Source: Lichenostomus cassidix (lineage: Eukaryota > Chordata > Aves > Passeriformes > Meliphagidae). Taken from it: 64,000 bases of DNA. The notes below the pieces were generated by a model, which was not told where the DNA came from, did not search any database, and worked only from the letters and a program-made list of their open reading frames with translations. Shown here piece by piece: positions 37,157 to 50,745 of the stretch; position 1 is the stretch's first letter; each line of letters begins with the position of its first letter. The translations under genes and the position numbers were made by a program. Where the stretch lies: assembly GCA_008360975.2 (NCBI GenBank), contig CM039189.1:6204056-6268055 (forward strand). Reading direction: 5' to 3'.

Positions 37157-40100
37157 TATATTATTTCTAAGTGTTCATTAATGAACAAACTCAGAACATT
37201 CGCCCATAAAAAAGAGTTTAGATAAATAATGCAAAGCTCTTACTTTATCTAAAAAAGCTCTTTAATTAGCATTGCAAGTTGTTTGCTTTTACAAGTGAAA
37301 ACAAATGGTGCCATGGCAGAGGTCCCATAGCCATCTCGTGAAAAATGATGACAAAAGAAGAAACAAACAAAACCTCTCAAAGAAAATAAATGTAGATTCA
37401 CAAAGGTTTTCCTCATACAATGAGAAACAGGCTTTTACTCCCAGCATATCTGCTCTTGTGAATGGAAGTCAGCACAGTACAAGTCTCTGTTCCCCTAGAA
37501 CTTTTCCGCAGGTGAGAAAAACCCCATTTACAGGAGCTGCCTGACCAATCCATGCCCAGCCTTGCCATCTGCTGAGCCATAAATAGCCATGCCAAAGCCA
37601 GGAGGTTGGTCCATGGCTATGGAGAGGAACACACAAACACATCCAGCTCCCTCAGCCCTGCTCCAGCCACTGCACAGCCCCACCCCACTTCCAAACATAC
37701 CCACTGCTCCTCACTATGGGGGTTTAGCAAATTTTTGCAGAATGAGGCCCTGGATCACAAAATGTTCAGGACACATCATGCCACCTTCCTATAGAAGTGT
37801 TAAAGGAAAAGAACATGAAGTGATTTTAAGCCTTCCTTGGTTCAAAACCACACTGCAGCCAGAGCAAGAAGCAAGTGCACCTGAACCTCACGCAGGTCTC
37901 ACGTGGGATTCTTTCTAAAGTGACCTCAGGAGAGGCACACGATGCTCTGTGTGCAGCTCCAGTACCGATTCTCTTAACTGTAACACAACTGTCACATTTC
38001 AATGTCAATTACATTTTTATTAAAGCTTATGTACTGCTCAACTAGACTTTGCTATTATTTACCTAATAAATACATCATGAACATGAAATAATGGAGGAAA
38101 ACGAAGCTTTTTAGTATATCTGCCTGGAGGCAAATCCAATACCCCAGAAACAAATCATTATCTAACCCTCCCTATTTTGACATGTTCCCCACTCATATGC
38201 ACTTGTACATGCTACATCTTTACCTTCCTTGGAGTAGAAGTTATATTTAATATTTTAAATAGAGATATAGCTGAAAGTCTCAGCTCAGAAAATCAGCAAT
38301 CTCTGGCTCTCATGGCACAGATACAGTCATCTTACTAGCTCTCAGAGTGTGCTGCACTCAGGTTGAAATGGCGTTCAAACATTTTCAGCAAATTCACATT
38401 TATGGGTGCCACAATAATTGTACAGAGCACACAAATGATCCAAATGGAGAAGACAACAAATGCATTCATTTTAAGATGCAAGCCTCAGTTCAAATAAAGG
38501 AGAAAATTTTCTTTAATAGCTAGATTTATCCTGAACCAGTCCATTACAGGCTTTTGCATAAATATGCTAAAACAAAATATTCTGTCCCCAGTCTGCAGTG
38601 AAGTGAATGCAAAGTTTATTGGCAATATTTCTTGTTATCACAGCAGTGCCTGAAGGACATAACTCATAGCAGCACCAAGTTGTGCTGCACAAGTGGGCAG
38701 TAAGGTAGGACTGCTGCTCTACCAACACAGTGACAAAAAGCAGAATGGCAAAACCTGTTTTTATTTGAGGTTTTGCAGAAGTGAAAAAAAAAAAAAATCA
38801 AACCAGATGAAAGAATCTCAGCAAACTGCTGAGGTTACACAGTAAGCTGTGACAGTTCCATAACATACCACCCTACCCTCAAACCTGGCCCAGGGATCAG
38901 GTACAACTCCTAACAACTTTATCAAAAGGAAAACCAGTATAGTGATACACCAAACTGCTTTTTTTTTTTTTTTTGAGAGTTTCAGATAAATGTCTTCTGT
39001 TCCCATGAAGTATGAAGTCTTGCATTTGATTTTAAGGACAAAAGGGAATGAGTAGGGGAAAAGAAGGACACCAAAATAAGTCAGAACTATTTCAACATCA
39101 ATAACTACTAGTTAAGCATTAGAGGAAACACTCTTGGAACTACACATCCAATATCTACACAGAAGGTAGGAACAAAGGCACTGTATCACACACTTTGCAT
39201 AATCTTACTCTTTCTGCAGGTACTCTGGGGTAAGGAATTGGAGGAGGAGAACTACAATTATCATTCATACAGCTCAGCACTGCACAAAGCTCAGAGGAAA
39301 TACAAGACAGGGGAGCAGATGCATAGAGAAGCACTCCATGCAGAGCAGTTTCTGGGAAGTGTGGCACATTTCTAAGGACAACAATGTTTGTCCAGAAGCA
39401 GAATATAGTTACAGTTCTATTTCATGTATTATCTCAACTCACAAAATTTCAGGTTATTTTTGAAATTCTACTGAGCTTTACTTTCAACTGCTGTTTCCAG
39501 CTTCTTTGTCTCTTGCAAAGCCTATGGAGAAACTAGGCCTGTTGGGAATCTCAGATGTTTGGCTCTATTCTTCAGTGTTCTCCCAGTATCTTATCAAAGT
39601 CTACAGCAACAGCATTTGGGAAACAGTGAGGGGAAAAAACTGGTGTAAGAGGTGATGGGCACAGAAGTTTCCTTCTGTCCCTGGATCAGGGTTGTCTTTT
39701 TCATTAAAACAAACTGACTTTTGGAATGACAGCCAGTTATCCCCGTCTTTCTTTAGAAGGGTTTTACCCAAATTTGCTTATAATTTCTACCATTAAACAC
39801 TACTTACACATGAAGAAATGGGAGAAACACAGCCTTGATTTCACAGCACTCAAACAGCACTCTGGAACACAGCTTTGGAGAACGCCATCACCGAAAACAG
39901 CAGGAGAGGAACATGGATGGGTTATCCAAACTGTACAAGTTAAAAACCACTTATGTCCCACAGGTCACAGGCTGCAACAAAGGGTGGTGGCAGGGAGGTG
40001 TCCTACTTCTGTCCTGGGACACAGCCATCAATGGCTCCTGCCCACCCGCGTCTCTGGGGGTCACCAGCCGCCTCTGCTCAAAGATCTGCACTATTTTTGA

Positions 40101-41900
40101 ACTCAAAGGCAACATGGTCAGGCTTTCAGTTCCGAAGGAACATCTATTTCTTCTTCAATCACACTTCTACTTCTGCCAAATTCATACCAGGCAACCCTGC
40201 GCCTGAAATCTTACAAGGGCTTTATTTTAGTTATTTCATCGTTCCAGATTGCTTCTTATTCCCTCCTGCCTTTTCACTGAGGCTACTACTTGCTCTCTCA
40301 AGATGAATACAAAGGCAAAAGGAGTCCAAAAAACCCCAAATCTCAGCAAAAAGATCTTTGATTGACACTCCAAGCCAAGATTTGATGAAAACATCCTCTT
40401 TCTCTGTGGACTGCAATTTATTAGACAGATACCACAAAGGCTAGAGATCTCCCAGTGACTGCACTGTCCCTCTTGAAAAAGGAGACTGCGACTAACACAA
40501 ACCATATTTAAAATCTGTGTTAACAGGGTGATAAAAGATATGCCACCAAAACCATTAAGTACATAAGGAAAACCCTGAAAGACTGAAGAGGGTCTCTCAA
40601 AAGCCCACATACTAGACAATAAGAGCACGGTGAAGATCAACATCTAAGAGATTCTCAATGTAAAGGACATGCAGCCTAAAAATACACTGAAATGAAAGCA
40701 AAGGAAATTGAGAGTCTTTTTATATTTCTGGTTACTTTCTGAATTTTATTTTTAGCTCAATTTTGTTTCCTAATCACTACTTACTTGTTTGGCTTACTGA
40801 CTCTATTACTGAGTTATATATTGCTAATCTGTAACTGAATTCTATTACTGACTTGGGAATATGCATGTAGCACTGTGTATTGACGCACAGATTCCCACGG
40901 GGACGTACATGTTCATGTAAGAAGCAGACAGCTGCAAGTCTTCAGCTGCTGTAGACCTGTCACAATTCCACTTTATGTTTTTTTCCCTTTAAGAAAATAA
41001 TCTAGCATCATTTGCAACGCAGGAGTTTAGACAGTGAAACCTGTGTTATGAGCCATACTGAAACCTAAAAACATGTACTTACCAGAAGGCAAAGCAAAGC
41101 AAGGACAGCGCGGGCTCTCCCTGAAGCCTAGGAACATCCAACCCCCCACTGCTGTTATTTCTACTGAAGTTCTAGAAACAAAAAGCTACAATTTTTAGAG
41201 GCCCTTAAGCGATTTAAGATTCATTAATGCTCACTGCAATAGGATTTCAGCTCCTAAGATATAAGCACTTCTGAAAATGTTGCCCATGTATTTTTCATGC
41301 AAAGACAGGCTTGTATTAGGCAGGAATGGATGGCTTAGCAAAACACACGCCCCAACCAAGATGTTTTAAGGCTCTGTCCTCAACAGGACCTTAATGAAGA
41401 CACACTGGTAAATGCAATTAGGAAACACTAATCAACATGTGTACATCTCGACTGCTGGCAACAGCATCTCTATGGATACTGCTGCTCGCAGGTCTGAACG
41501 AGATACACCCCAAAATAGAAACTATGATGTTCAGCTAAGTCCTGTCTCCATCATTAGAAATGTTTGCCTGCTGCAAGCTAACAGTATTTCTCTTAAAACT
41601 TAACTGGATTAGTAAGAATAAAAAAATTGCATCTTTGTCACAATTCACGTGGTTAGTCTACAGCTCTGTACCACACTAATGTTGGTTATGGAAATAACCT
41701 TCTCATGAAATATAGGCATTCTTACTTCTGTAACATACCTATGGCAGACAAAGTTGCAATGAACTACTGAAAATAATATTGCCACCACAATCTTAAAGAT
41801 AATGAGCAGGTAACAAATTGCAAATTTGAGAAATCTCCGGGGACAAAATAATCAGAAGTTACCTTTGAGTAACAAGAGGCAGCTGTTTACTCTCACAAAA

Positions 41901-41926
41901 AGGTAGTTCTCACAAAAGAACTACCT
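41901..41926. repeat. 10-bp stem inverted repeat
   Basis: AGGTAGTTCT and AGAACTACCT flank the six-base loop CACAAA. The 10-mer TCTCACAAAA is also directly repeated at 41891 and 41908. No function is recognised. Confidence 0.85.
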
Positions 41927-44565
41927 ACAAAATGGCTTAAATGAGTGTAAGTTTTAAAGTACTGCATGGGATAAATATCTCAGTAATGCTTGAATTCGAA
42001 CAATCTCATGCCTGAAAGCATCTCTGCTAAGCTCAAAGACCCATTATTATATTATTCATCAATAAAGGACAAAGTGTCAAGCACACAGCTGTCACAGGTC
42101 AGGCTAACAGATCCTAATGGCTTATTCTAGACCAACTATTCATCTCTGTACTACAGAAGAGAAGCACGCCACAGGCCAAACCAAACACCTTCCTCAATAA
42201 AGGTAAATAAACACACCCTGAACAGCAAGAAATTAAAAATGTACCAAAATGCCTCTTAAAAAGGTGAGACCCCATGGATAACAAACCGCTGGTTAAAACA
42301 CAGTTCTGCTCAATCACCCAAGAGGAGCCCTGCAAGCTCAGGCCCTGTTCAGGTACAGGAGTTTGGGCACAGGGAGGTACCCAGACCACCCCAGCTCTCC
42401 TGACCCCAAACCCACACATTACATTTCACTTAGATATCAAAAGGCAATGGGAAATACAACAGCCACTATTACACTAGCAGGAAGAAATGTTCCAACAGCC
42501 TAAACACACATGAACTGCTTACTTGAATATTAAAAAAGACAAACCAACTGAGTTACTGTCCTCTATTAGCTACGCTTTCCTTACAACGCACAGCAGCCAC
42601 AGGCAGCCACCTTAAACCTGGAGCTGGATGCACTTCCATTCCACCTCAACTAAGTTGGTGACAAAAGTGACACTGTCATTACTAAAACTCCTACGACATC
42701 ACCTAAGCACCCCAGCCACGGAGGCACTCAAGCCCAAGTGTCGTGGTCCAGCCTGGTGCTGAAATGCTGGAGGAGAACGTGGCTCCTCCAGCGGCTGCAG
42801 TGGCTCTGTACAGCTGCAAAGCTCCTCCATCACCACAAATCGTGTTCACTTTTGCACTTAGCAAAGATTAACGATGGAAATTAAACTCAATTTCTATCCG
42901 AGCATTTACATTTGCAAGCACTTCTTTCAGTAGTTGGGTGATGACAAGCACAGACAATAAAAAAAGGATTCTAAAAATATACTACTCTTTTCCCCTGGAT
43001 TAGTGTGTCTACAGTTAAATATAAACTGTGCTCTATAAATTATCAAACACAATGTCAAATTCTGAAGTGCTCTCCGGAATCTCTCACAGAGCACACGAAA
43101 TACAGAATGATAATTTTGTCCTGGCCCAGTTAGTCTAAAGAACAATATGCTACTGTGCTGGATCATGGAGTTAGTTCCTATCAATGGCCACACTAAAAAT
43201 GGCCACAGCCACCACTGTAGCTGCACACTGAATTTTTCAGGACCCTCTGCATCAAGTGAAGAGTTTAATTCCCTGAACAGCTGCTCTCACAGGAAGGGAA
43301 TCGACAGCAACATTGTCACAGTATAGCTGGCACAGGCATATTAGGAAGAATTTCCAGCATTCATGCTTTCTGCTAAAAATCAACTTCCCCCTACTCATCT
43401 ACTGCCAGTAACTTCATTTGGAACAAAGATATATTAGAACTATTTTTATTTAAGAAGCATTTATTTACATACATTATTACTTCTACAGAGTCGTGACTGT
43501 GCCTTCTGCTTTACAGAAATAACATCTTTGCCCACAAGTTCTTCTGTACACAGTAAAGCAAGAAGTCACAGACCACCATTCAAAGATCAAGGAGGACCAA
43601 CAGAAGATTTATACATTATAAATCACATTTATAAACCCTTTAAGCCGGCAGGGAAGCCAAATACCCCCAAAACCTCTGATCCTCAAAGCACTATGTGTTA
43701 ACACTCCACCACAGCGTAGTGACTTAAACATAGGCTATTTCATGCTGTTGAGTCATGAATTTCATATTATCTAACACCAAACTGCTGATGACTATGGGAG
43801 TCTATATGTCAGCTGAAGGGGACTGAGAAAAGGCCAGGCCTCTCCCCAAGATTAGCATGCAACTCATTAAAAAGGTTTGTTTGTATTTTGGCCATGTAGT
43901 TTTTTTATGACCCTCTCTAACCAGAACTACTATAAACAGGTTGACTTCCAAACACCCTAAGCACTTCATAGACATCAAGAGTCTAAATTAATGTATTAAA
44001 CAAAAACCCCCTCCAATGTTAAACCTTCCAATGAAGTTCAGTCTAGCAATAATAATTCTCAAACTCATCAATACCAGTTTTGTTGTTAATAGCAGCAGGG
44101 AAACATGGACTTCCGGCAACTGTCCTGACCAGCAGGAGCAGAGTCAGGATCTGAAATTCCACATCCTTTCTGGGAAGTTAGATGTAAGATTACAAGCAGA
44201 GGCAGATCTACCTTAAATTATAAGTTGTGAGTAAATTGCTGTCTTTGCTAGTTTTCCAGAATGCGACAGTGAGAGATTCTTAAAAGGACGAAAAGCAAGG
44301 AGGACACATGTCCTTCATCCCTCATGTCCCTACAAAGGCTTTTCAACAGCACTCAACCCGGGAGAAAATACTTGGCGGTGCTCAGGAAACCACTCAGCCT
44401 CTCCAAAGAGGAGTGCATGCAATTACAGGCCAACAGGTAGGACCAGGGCACAGTTACCTGCTCCAGCAGCAATCTTTTGGAGCCTCTACATGGAGATCAG
44501 GCAGGACCTCCTCACCAAACGTCCCTCAGGAAGCGAAAGCCCAGGGAAGCGGTTTGGTTTCCCTT

Positions 44566-44864
44566 CCGCGGCTCGGTGAACGCCGCCGGGCGCGGCGGAG
44601 CGGCTGCATCGGGAGGACTCGCGCTACTGGAAAGGCTCCAGCGGCATTGCTGCCCTCTGCCAACGCCAACATCACTTACGTGGGCACGGACGCGATACGG
44701 GTGGAACCTTCTGGAAGCACTGCGAGCGAGAGCCACCTCCCATAGTCACTGGCGTCTGCTTTGGAACAAACACACGTTATCGCGCCGCCTTCACCTCCAA
44801 GGCTCCCGAACGCGCCGAAGCCACCAAGTGCCACCGCCCTGACGCCGAGAAACGCTGGCGCCCG
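44566..44864 (-). promoter_or_regulatory. Intronic CpG island, candidate alternative promoter
   Basis: About 300 bp with several dozen CpGs sit abruptly inside AT-rich intron 1. The minus strand, which is the ELAVL4 sense strand, carries a near-perfect 5' splice site CCCAC|GTAAGTGATG with the last exon base at 44680. A first exon ending there would splice in phase 0 to exon 2, but that frame has a TGA at 44748-44746 and no later ATG, so translation would start at the exon 2 MEPQ codon. An upstream ATG in another frame would stop at the TAG just before that start. ELAVL4 is known in mammals to have several exon 1 variants. Whether this island is an active promoter is inferred only. Confidence 0.5.
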
Positions 44865-47800
44865 TCTCCAGACTGGGATAGCTACCAGCAGCAATGTATA
44901 CGGAAATTTTACAGCAATTAGAGAAGCTTAATTTTAAAAGAATAAAATAATGAAAGTGTTTTCCCCCCCTAGAATTCAAGGACAAATAATTTCCCATCAC
45001 AACGGCATTGCTGACGGAATTGCGCGTGCCTTAGCAACGAAGGCGTACTACAGCATTTTATATACATCACGCCTCTAAATATTGTCAAAGCCAGGTTTGT
45101 ATCTTACTGTGCAAGTACATCTCATTTCCAGAGAGGACACAAAGGTTTAGCTATCCTTTGTTTTAATTAATTCTTTTACTTAATATTCTGCCTTTTCTCA
45201 CCATTTAATTAACAATTCCTAACTGGTTCTCAGCGTTTCCTGACTTGTACAGATTCTTAGCCATCAAGGTGAAAGTCCTCATGTAAGGCACTGTCAAGGG
45301 TAGAACAATAGGTAAGATGGACTCTCAGCTTCCTCCCTACTTTTTGGGGCCCTAAAGAAGCACTAATGCATCAGGAGCTCCAAAACCATTAGGGAAAACA
45401 TATTATAGCGATAGAAAATAAAGATCAATCTAACAGTGCGGAGCTAATGTTTAATGAATTTATGCAAGCAATGTAAATACTACAAATAAGACAGCGTTAG
45501 GCAGTTCCAGGAATTAACTGCATTCTGCTTACAATCTCATCTGAGAGTATTTAATTTCTAACACTGATGTTCCAATGCTATTGCAAACTCTGAATATTTA
45601 AATGAGTAAACAACAAACAAAAGGTCTCATCTTCAGTGCCCCAAGCTATCATCCAAAACTAGTTATAATTAAAGGTGTGAACAACAGAGTAACAAACCTG
45701 CAAAGTCAAGGTTCTGAGAAATTAATGGGCATCACACCACTGCACCAGTTCAAATTTATCACTCATTATCTCCCCAACTAGCACAGTGCTGTTTCACATA
45801 TTAGTGCCTCCTTTCCTCCAAGCCTTTCCTGCCTTTTCTAGATGGCTAATTTTATACAATTACTGCCTCTGACACACTGAGACCTTCCCCCCCGCCCCAC
45901 TGCTTCCTCTTGCTGTAAAACTAGTGACCTACAAAAGCCCCCTGCACCTAAAATATTCTAGTATTTGTAAAAGTAAAGACTGATCACTTGAGGGGAAAAA
46001 GCAAGCAAGCAGTCTAAGCATCTGTTTCTCCAACATCTTCCCTTTACATGATCTCAAACAGTTAAATGCTCCCAAAGGCTAAGGTGAGGCACAGGTACCC
46101 TGTAGACATGTTTTATGAGGATTAAAAGTATCATACTTGTTGAAACACTGACCTCCTCTTCGCGAAGTCCCTCAGAAAATTAAAAATGTGCCTTGCTTTT
46201 AAAGTTGCTCTAAGTCCTACACTGCTGGTAACTGGACATTTACAGAAATGACTGCAAAGTGTAACATTACACAAATGCCCTTTCTCTCCTCATCCAAACC
46301 CCAGCATTTTCCTTAACATCCATTCAAATGGGAAGACACACATGTATGAACACACAAAAATACATGCGTACCCATCTCTTCCTGCACACTACATGGAAAA
46401 GAGAAGGAGAAGGAGAGAAGTGTGAGGGGGAGGGGTGACTTTCCTTCGCAGATTAGCGAATTTAGCAAAATCTGGCCTATCCCTCACTGAGGTGTCATGC
46501 CTTTTAACATCACCTCACTCATAAAAAACCTGTTTGAGCCCACTTCTCCCCCAAAACCCCAATGACATTGAAAAAATACTGCATTGCAGTATTTGCCAGT
46601 GCATCGGAGTGTATCCAGTTAGCTGTCCCACAGACAAACAAATGTACATTTTAATGTGTCCAGGCACGTAAATGAAGTATCCAGTGGACGCAGATTGCCA
46701 AAATGGACAAGTGGATTTGTCAAGTTATCTGCATCTTTCTCCCTCTCACCATAATATTCTCTGCCAGTGCTCATTTCTTGCCTGGGCTGTTTGCTGAAAT
46801 TGTTTTCGAAGTCCAAGTTCCCAAAGAAGACACCAAATTCCCCCGCCAGGATATGGGATGCAGTCATACCTTATTTCTTTTGAAAAACCTCAGGGTGTGG
46901 AGTGGCTCTAGGTTATGTACCAACAGTATGACAATTACTCACAGAAAATAACCTCCATTTAATTAGTACACTCCCAGCATACCAAGTAGGAAGGTTGAGA
47001 AAAAAAAGAATTCCCTGTAACTTAGAAGATAGTATTTTAAAAAAATTAATACATTAAATGCACGTAAGATTAATGCAACTGGATTTTCTTTCAATAGAGT
47101 CACAATATTTAACAGGACCAAATAAAGATGATGAAGACTATTTCAAACCCATTCAAATGGGATTTTTAAGTATACCCCTTCCAGCTCATTGTAACCATCC
47201 TTTGTCACAACAGCTCGGGCTCACTTTGAGGGAGCTCAAAAAGGTAAAATTAATAAAGAGGTAGAAAGCAAAGGAGGCAACCAAGCCAGTCACCAGTGGA
47301 AAGGCATCCCTGTATCTAACATGGGAACAGGATTTTAAACTGATGGCTGGTATTCACATTGCATCAATATCCAATTGTAAGATTTCCTCCTTTCTGACTA
47401 GTACACCAAGACAACAATTTTTAAAAAAAGAAAAATGTCATGTCTAAGGAAAACTACATTTTCTGTATCTTTTTGTCTCAACAGAAAGAGGTTTTAACAT
47501 TTTCATCTTTTAGTATTAGTAGCATCTTAATTCTGTTTCACCAACTTAATAGCTATTTTGCTATAGGAAGATTTACAATGCAATCTTTTACATGCAGAAA
47601 GAAAATGTCACTATGTACATGCAGTCTGTATTCATTAATATAACCTTAAAACAAAGAAAAGAGGAAGATGGGGGCAGGAACACGTGCACCATAAAACAAG
47701 GATTACATTATTTTTAAATCTTTGTAGAAACACCAAACTGAACAGAAAATGAAAATGTAACTACTAGCTGATGACTCTTAAAACAAACAATGCAGCTGTG

Positions 47801-49077
47801 TATAATAAAAGGCACCCTTATTTATTGTCATGACTAAGTTAACAGATTTAGAACACAGTATCTCTGTTTTGGATAGAAGAAAAATTATTTTACTCTCACG
47901 TACAACTACAATGCATATCAGAATGCATCTCTGCACATGCACAGACTGTAAAATACGGAATTTTACACACGCACACACCCCCTCAAGATTTTTTTCTCCC
48001 CCTCTACATTGTAAAGCAGTGCAGTTTTCAGAGGGCCATTCAATCACTTTTTTCCACAGAAAGGACTGCAGCAGAAGCAACATTTAAAACAAAGCAAATT
48101 AAAAGGGGGATTTGATTTTTTTATTCATATTTAAACTAAGCACTACCATTCCTGCTTGAATTTGCTTTCAAAGTAACCCTGCACCAGAGAAAGGAATAAA
48201 GTAAAAAATATCTGCAAATCTGAAAACAGAAAGAAAGGCGTGTTCTATATTCTTGGTTTGCTTCTTATGCCTCCTGATGTGTGATAGATGAGCATTTTCT
48301 GGGCAACCACATTTTTATATCTTCTACGCTACTGTCTATCACTTACTAGTCTACTACGCTTTAACACTTCTAGCACCACCAGCTATTTCCCATTATTGTT
48401 TGCCACTACAATTAAGAGACCATCACAATTAACAGAATATTCAGCAGTGGTTTAAAAAGTAGAGTTGCCACAAGGAGCCCGACATTGGAAGTGGATATTG
48501 TTCCAGCAGATATAGCTTAGACTATGGCTAAAGGTGGGGCCGGAGACGAAGAGGAGAATAATTTCACTATTTTTCTAAATTCCGCTCAGTGCCTAAACCC
48601 TAAAATATGGTGAACTCCCCTGAACTGATTATTCTGCCATATAACCATCTGATTTTGTAAAAATACCAATATCACTTAACACAAAATCACTGCTTAGGGT
48701 AAATTCATTCTACCTACTGTTCTCATAGGGACATTTGCTGGAAAATTCTAAGAAATGATTTGCAGAAGCTATCAGCTGTGGGAGTTCACTATTATACCTC
48801 TGTCAACTTCATTCAATATAATTTACATTTTTTTTTATACTGCCTCACAGGATTCCTTGCAATTTTTTGCACGTACAATTTCACAGCAGGGAGGGGGAAA
48901 GAAAAAAAAAAAAAAGATAACCCTCTTTTGCAAAGGAGAAAGAACAGATGCTTAAAACCAGATTTCTAGAAATCACTGTAAGCCTGAGCCAGAAATGTAA
49001 TTAACACCTATTTATAAAGAATAATTAAAGTTGTGACTGCCACAAAGAACAGCAGAGATAATCGAGGTAGCCCCTGC

Positions 49078-49106
49078 TTTTTTTTTTTTAGCTTTTTTTT
49101 TTTTTT
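49078..49106. repeat. Two poly-T tracts
   Basis: Two runs of T of about 11-13 bases are separated by AGC. In gene sense they are poly-A. They are low complexity without further meaning. Confidence 0.8.
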
Positions 49107-49339
49107 ACACTGTTTGCAGTATTCCCACATGATTGCCACCTGCTCCCCCACTCAGCTTCCCCTATGCTCGTTTCCCCGGCAACCTTTCATTGGCTTTTCC
49201 TCCCAGCTATCGCTTTCAGTTCGGCTGCTCAGTCTAATCTTATTTGTTTTACACCCATCAAAACAAGCAGCTAGACAAAGACAATCCTGTAAGAATGGGA
49301 AAAGACCGTCGCTTTGTTTCCCCGGTTATAATAAATATC

Positions 49340-49560
49340 CGCGGCAAAAGTCTGCAAAACGTTAAATGAGGGGGAAGGGGGGGTCCCCGCCGCCCCCCGA
49401 GCCGGGCTGGCAGCAGGGCCGGCATTGTGCAGCCCCAGCCCCCACCCGGGTCGCCCCGCTCGGTGCCCGCAGTTGTGTGTCTGATCATGCCATTTTGCAC
49501 AATCTGTAAGGAAAAGCACAAAAGAGGGGACGAGACGAGCACGTCCGGGGCTCCTCCGCG
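49340..49560. promoter_or_regulatory. GC-rich block downstream of exon 1b
   Basis: This 220-bp stretch is rich in G/C with CpGs, including CCGCCGCCCCCCGAGCCGGG and CGGGTCGCCCCGCTCGG. It lies about 0.6 kb inside intron 1 from exon 1b. It is probably part of the CpG-rich promoter domain of ELAVL4. An ATTGG (CCAAT in gene sense) lies just beyond it near 49189. I see no convincing donor with an attached start codon, so I do not call an exon. Confidence 0.4.
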
Positions 49561-49650
49561 CCAGGAGAATATGGGCTAAAAATAGAAATACTATTTTTCA
49601 CATAAATGGCTTTGACTTCTCCCGGCATTTAAAAAAGCACAAAACAACAC

Positions 49651-49750
49651 GGCTCCCCCCACCCCACCACCACCCCAACCCCAGCCCCCACCCGACACAA
49701 AAAAAACACACCCTTCCTTCCATCCATCCATCCACCCATCCATCCATCCT
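49651..49750. repeat. C/A-rich tract and (CATC)n simple repeat
   Basis: A C/A-rich stretch (CCCCACCACCACCCC) at 49651-49693 is followed by CCTTCCTTCC and a (CATC)n run at 49720-49749 with one interruption. Confidence 0.9.
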
Positions 49751-50180
49751 CGACAGCACCGGCTCCATGGGAAACGCGATACCTGGATTTTTAGAGGCGA
49801 TTATTAGGTTTGTATTTAAGGCCGGTGTAATAGGAACGGAGATTAAAAGGCATCATCGGCCGCCCGCTCCGCCAGGCACACGCGGTACCATGACACCGTG
49901 ACTGTCAGCAGAGACCATCCGCGCTCAACTGAAACGCAACGTTCAATGGAAACGCTGTGAAGTGCCATCGCAGCTAGAGACGGTAAATGGATGTACAGAT
50001 ACATATGCACACACATAGGCAGACATATCCCACCGAAGGAAAAAAAAATTTAAAAAAAACAAACAAGGCTCTCTAATTTTATTTTATGACTCACGATCCG
50101 CCGCCCTGAACAAAAGAAATTCGCGAGGCACACGAGAAACGAGACAAAACCCCACGAGCAGGCTCTCCCCGTTCACTTAC

Positions 50181-50204
50181 CATTTTCAAGCCATTCCACT
50201 CCAT
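50181..50204 (-). CDS. ELAVL4: ELAVL4 alternative first coding exon 1b (MEWNGLKM)
   Basis: Read on the minus strand, an ATG at 50204 is followed by codons for E-W-N-G-L-K-M, then the donor ATG|GTAAGTGAAC. Joined to exon 2 this gives [16 protein letters not shown], a HuD N-terminal isoform known from vertebrates. Only 24 nt are coding. The 5'UTR continues upstream to a start site that is probably near 50330-50340. Immediately before the ATG the sequence TTGTGATCACAG resembles an acceptor, so a further upstream 5'UTR exon cannot be excluded. The exact ATG|GT junction keeps phase 0 and makes the exon interchangeable with exon 1a. Confidence 0.93.
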
Positions 50205-50360
50205 CTGTGATCACAAAGATGGACCCTTACAGCCCCTCACAGAGTCAAAAGCAAAAAGAGCGTTATGTAAAAGCTGACATTCCTTCTTACAGCGCTGCTG
50301 CCCAACGATGCAACAAAATCGACATATACTAGGCACTGCAACACATACAAGCCTCCTCCT

Positions 50361-50369
50361 CTTTTTATG
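50361..50369 (-). promoter_or_regulatory. TATA-like element of the exon 1b promoter
   Basis: The minus strand reads CATAAAAAG, a TATA-box variant, about 160 nt before the exon 1b ATG. It would place a start site near 50330-50340. A TGACCTCA motif (CRE-like or nuclear-receptor half-site) overlaps just upstream at 50368-50375. The assignment is by motif and position only. Confidence 0.45.
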
Positions 50370-50515
50370 AGGTCACGACAGGAAACTCTTTGAAATACAA
50401 TATGCAGCATTTACTGAAGCTCATATAAATCACCCTCTTTTAAAATTACCATACCTATTGCGCAGTCCACCAAAAAGAAAATTACCAATCTCGAGGCTTT
50501 TTTTTTTAAAAAACA

Positions 50516-50525
50516 CCCCCCCCCC
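50516..50525. repeat. Poly-C run
   Basis: Ten C residues in a row on the plus strand. In gene sense this is a G10 run in the interval between the two first exons. Confidence 0.9.
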
Positions 50526-50745
50526 AAGGATTTTGCTCTGCATTTGTATCTCCAAAATGTCAATGTGGAAATTAACTCTCCCCCACCCCTTAAAAAAAAA
50601 AGCCTCTTCTTCCTTTTGCATTTCAGTTAGCCACATACCAGCCTTGCATTAGAAATGAGCTTTTCTCTTTATTCTGAGAGAAATCGCAATTACCTTAAAA
50701 TGACAAAGTACATCCTTTATTAAAGGATACGCAGACATTAAATAT

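Noticed and set aside
44308..44745. 145-codon plus-strand open frame across the intronic CpG island
   Set aside because: GC-rich sequence has few stop codons, so a long frame is expected. The residue pattern is not protein-like and the good splice donor is on the other strand.
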